Origin: Nonomuraea jabiensis
GTDB lineage: Bacteria; Actinomycetota; Actinomycetes; Streptosporangiales; Streptosporangiaceae
Reading direction: 5' to 3'
DNA: 64,000 nucleotides
Assembly: GCF_014204795.1 (NCBI RefSeq)
Contig: NZ_JACHMB010000001.1
Coordinates: forward strand, 2,666,001 to 2,730,000
The position numbers and the translations under genes were made by a program. Below, one piece after another: positions 63,134-64,000 of the stretch. The notes beneath the pieces were generated by a model, which made no database searches, was not told the origin of the DNA, and saw only the letters and a list, made by a program, of their open reading frames with translations. Positions within the stretch are counted from its first letter, which is position 1, and every line of letters starts with the position of its first letter.

Positions 63134-63652
63134 TCAGACCCTGAGGCAGTCCTGCTTGGCCATCACGAGGCTCATCTCGACCACTTCGCCCTTGCTCTCG
63201 TTGAAGAGGTAGTACGCCTTCCTGTTGCCGGGCACGGTGGCGGCGGGGTAGCCGCCCGGGCCGCGCCGCAGCTTGGGATAGGCGGCCTTGAGCTGCGCGC
63301 TGGAGGAGCCGATCCCGATACCCTTGGGGGTCCTGGCGCCGGGAGGCGCGACGATCACGACCACGCCCAGCTTCTTCGAGATGTACATCCCCACTCGGTA
63401 CTCGTTGTACTGGCTCTCCTTGAGGTCATACGTCGTGCACCTGGCGGAGTCTCCGTCAGGCTTGCGAACGATCCTCCCGGTGGCCCTGGCCTTCGCGGCG
63501 GTCATCCCGAGCTTCAGGTTGCCGTACCCGAGCGGCCCGAAGGCCGGCTTGCGCTCGACGGCGGCGGGCGCGGACGCGGACGCGACGCCGACCGGCACCA
63601 GGCCCACCGTCAGCGCCGCTACCAGAACCGAACGGCCGATCGTCTGTCTCAT
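63134..63652 (-). CDS. Secreted hypothetical protein
   Basis: A 172-residue protein. The ATG at 63650-63652 has GGAGTC upstream and starts a clear signal peptide (MRQTIGRSVLVAALTVGLVPVGVASAS). The mature part has FGPLGYGNLKLGMTAAKARATG, a start also seen in small exported actinomycete proteins, then IGIGSSSAQLKAAYPKL and two cysteines (ARCTTYD, KQDCLRV). I recognise no enzymatic motif. It lies between the integrase remnant and the cut gene at the edge. Confidence 0.8.
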   Translation of the reverse strand: MRQTIGRSVLVAALTVGLVPVGVASASAPAAVERKPAFGPLGYGNLKLGMTAAKARATGRIVRKPDGDSARCTTYDLKESQYNEYRVGMYISKKLGVVVIVAPPGARTPKGIGIGSSSAQLKAAYPKLRRGPGGYPAATVPGNRKAYYLFNESKGEVVEMSLVMAKQDCLRV

Positions 63653-63740
63653 CACGACTCCTCCATGATCACATGACCGGCTCACCCTACTGTGCGTCCA
63701 GATCATGTGTGGAGAAATCACGACATGTGTGCGGGCCCTC

Positions 63741-64000
63741 TCAGCGGAGGTGGAAGACGCCCTTGACGGTGCGGAGCTGGCCCATGCGCACGGTGGCCAC
63801 GTACGTACCGGGCAGCGCGGCGGCCGGGGTGGAGCGGCAGTCGCTGCTGGAGCGGTGCCGGTTCCAGACCAGGGACCGGACGTACGGCACCCCGCGCTGG
63901 AGCTCCTTGACCTCCGAACCCGCCCCGCTGACACAGTCGGCGGTGGACCAGATGCGGTCGGCCCCCGAGGTGATGCGGATCTCCATGGCGCGCGGCCCCA
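63741..64000 (-). CDS. Actinobacterial small exported protein, 5' end cut
   Basis: Only the C-terminal part lies in the window; the frame stays open to the right edge. It reads ITSGADRIWSTADCVSG, then RGVPYVRSLVWNRHRSSSDCRS, then ALPGTYVATVRM. Two cysteines and the Trp-Ser-Thr and Val-Trp-Asn-Arg blocks are the pattern of small secreted or membrane-tethered domains (BsuPI/DUF4232-like) in this group. The signal or anchor would lie beyond the edge. Function unknown. Confidence 0.65.
   Translation of the reverse strand, partial: GPRAMEIRITSGADRIWSTADCVSGAGSEVKELQRGVPYVRSLVWNRHRSSSDCRSTPAAALPGTYVATVRMGQLRTVKGVFHLR

Overview
The window is high-GC DNA with dense genes, many GTG/TTG starts, many 4-nt overlaps and lineage-typical families (EshA-type encapsulin, geosmin synthase, SARP regulator, DisA, FolP2-like protein). 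This points to a filamentous actinomycete. A member of the Streptosporangiales such as Nonomuraea is my best guess, but this is inference, not a database match.

Layout. 1-3.6 kb: a cut glycosyltransferase-like gene and a class A penicillin-binding protein. 3.8-17.9 kb: a cellulose/mannan-degradation island. It holds a LacI repressor coupled to a Ser/Thr kinase, an AA10 lytic polysaccharide monooxygenase with CBM2, a leftward operon GH48-GH9-GH5_8 and a divergent GH6. Four exact copies of the operator TGGGAGCGCTCCCA mark these promoters, and a second palindrome TGAAAGTTTCA occurs at two of them. 18-22 kb: DUF1992, FolP2-like, anti-sigma-type ATPase, epimerase and alcohol dehydrogenase genes, all leftward.

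22.3-28.0 kb is the most striking part: a four-gene operon of a short-chain prenyl diphosphate synthase, IspH, a Family 2B (EshA-type, cyclic-nucleotide-domain) encapsulin shell protein and a two-domain geosmin synthase. Together they could run from the last MEP-pathway step through farnesyl diphosphate to geosmin, beside or inside a protein shell. A perfect 12-bp hairpin separates the shell and cyclase genes. A STAS gene overlaps the operon end.

28.6-30.3 kb: two paralogous 88-residue secreted proteins flank an NlpC/P60 hydrolase whose start overlaps a 19-codon leader ORF. 30.7-38.7 kb: NERD-pseudokinase plus GNAT pair, a SARP/AfsR regulator, an M23 peptidase, an FKBP-like lipoprotein, and DUF2293 and MmcQ proteins. 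38.7-43.6 kb: a compact leftward operon for kynurenine/2-aminomuconate breakdown (dehydrogenase, hydratase or decarboxylase, RidA deaminase, substrate-binding lipoprotein, kynureninase). 43.7-55.4 kb: dienelactone hydrolase, VanZ, GntR, DivIVA-like, gamma-carbonic anhydrase, CsoR, glycosyltransferase and an EtfD-like membrane Fe-S oxidoreductase. 55.5-62.2 kb: TetR, two methyltransferases, an isomerase, MerR-thioredoxin, RadA and DisA. 62.3-64 kb: a decayed tyrosine integrase and two small secreted-protein genes, the last cut by the window edge.

A roughly 112-bp interspersed repeat with conserved hairpins occurs at 7.9, 56.1 and 58.6 kb, the last as a 120-bp-period tandem array. No tRNA, rRNA, CRISPR array or intact mobile element was seen.
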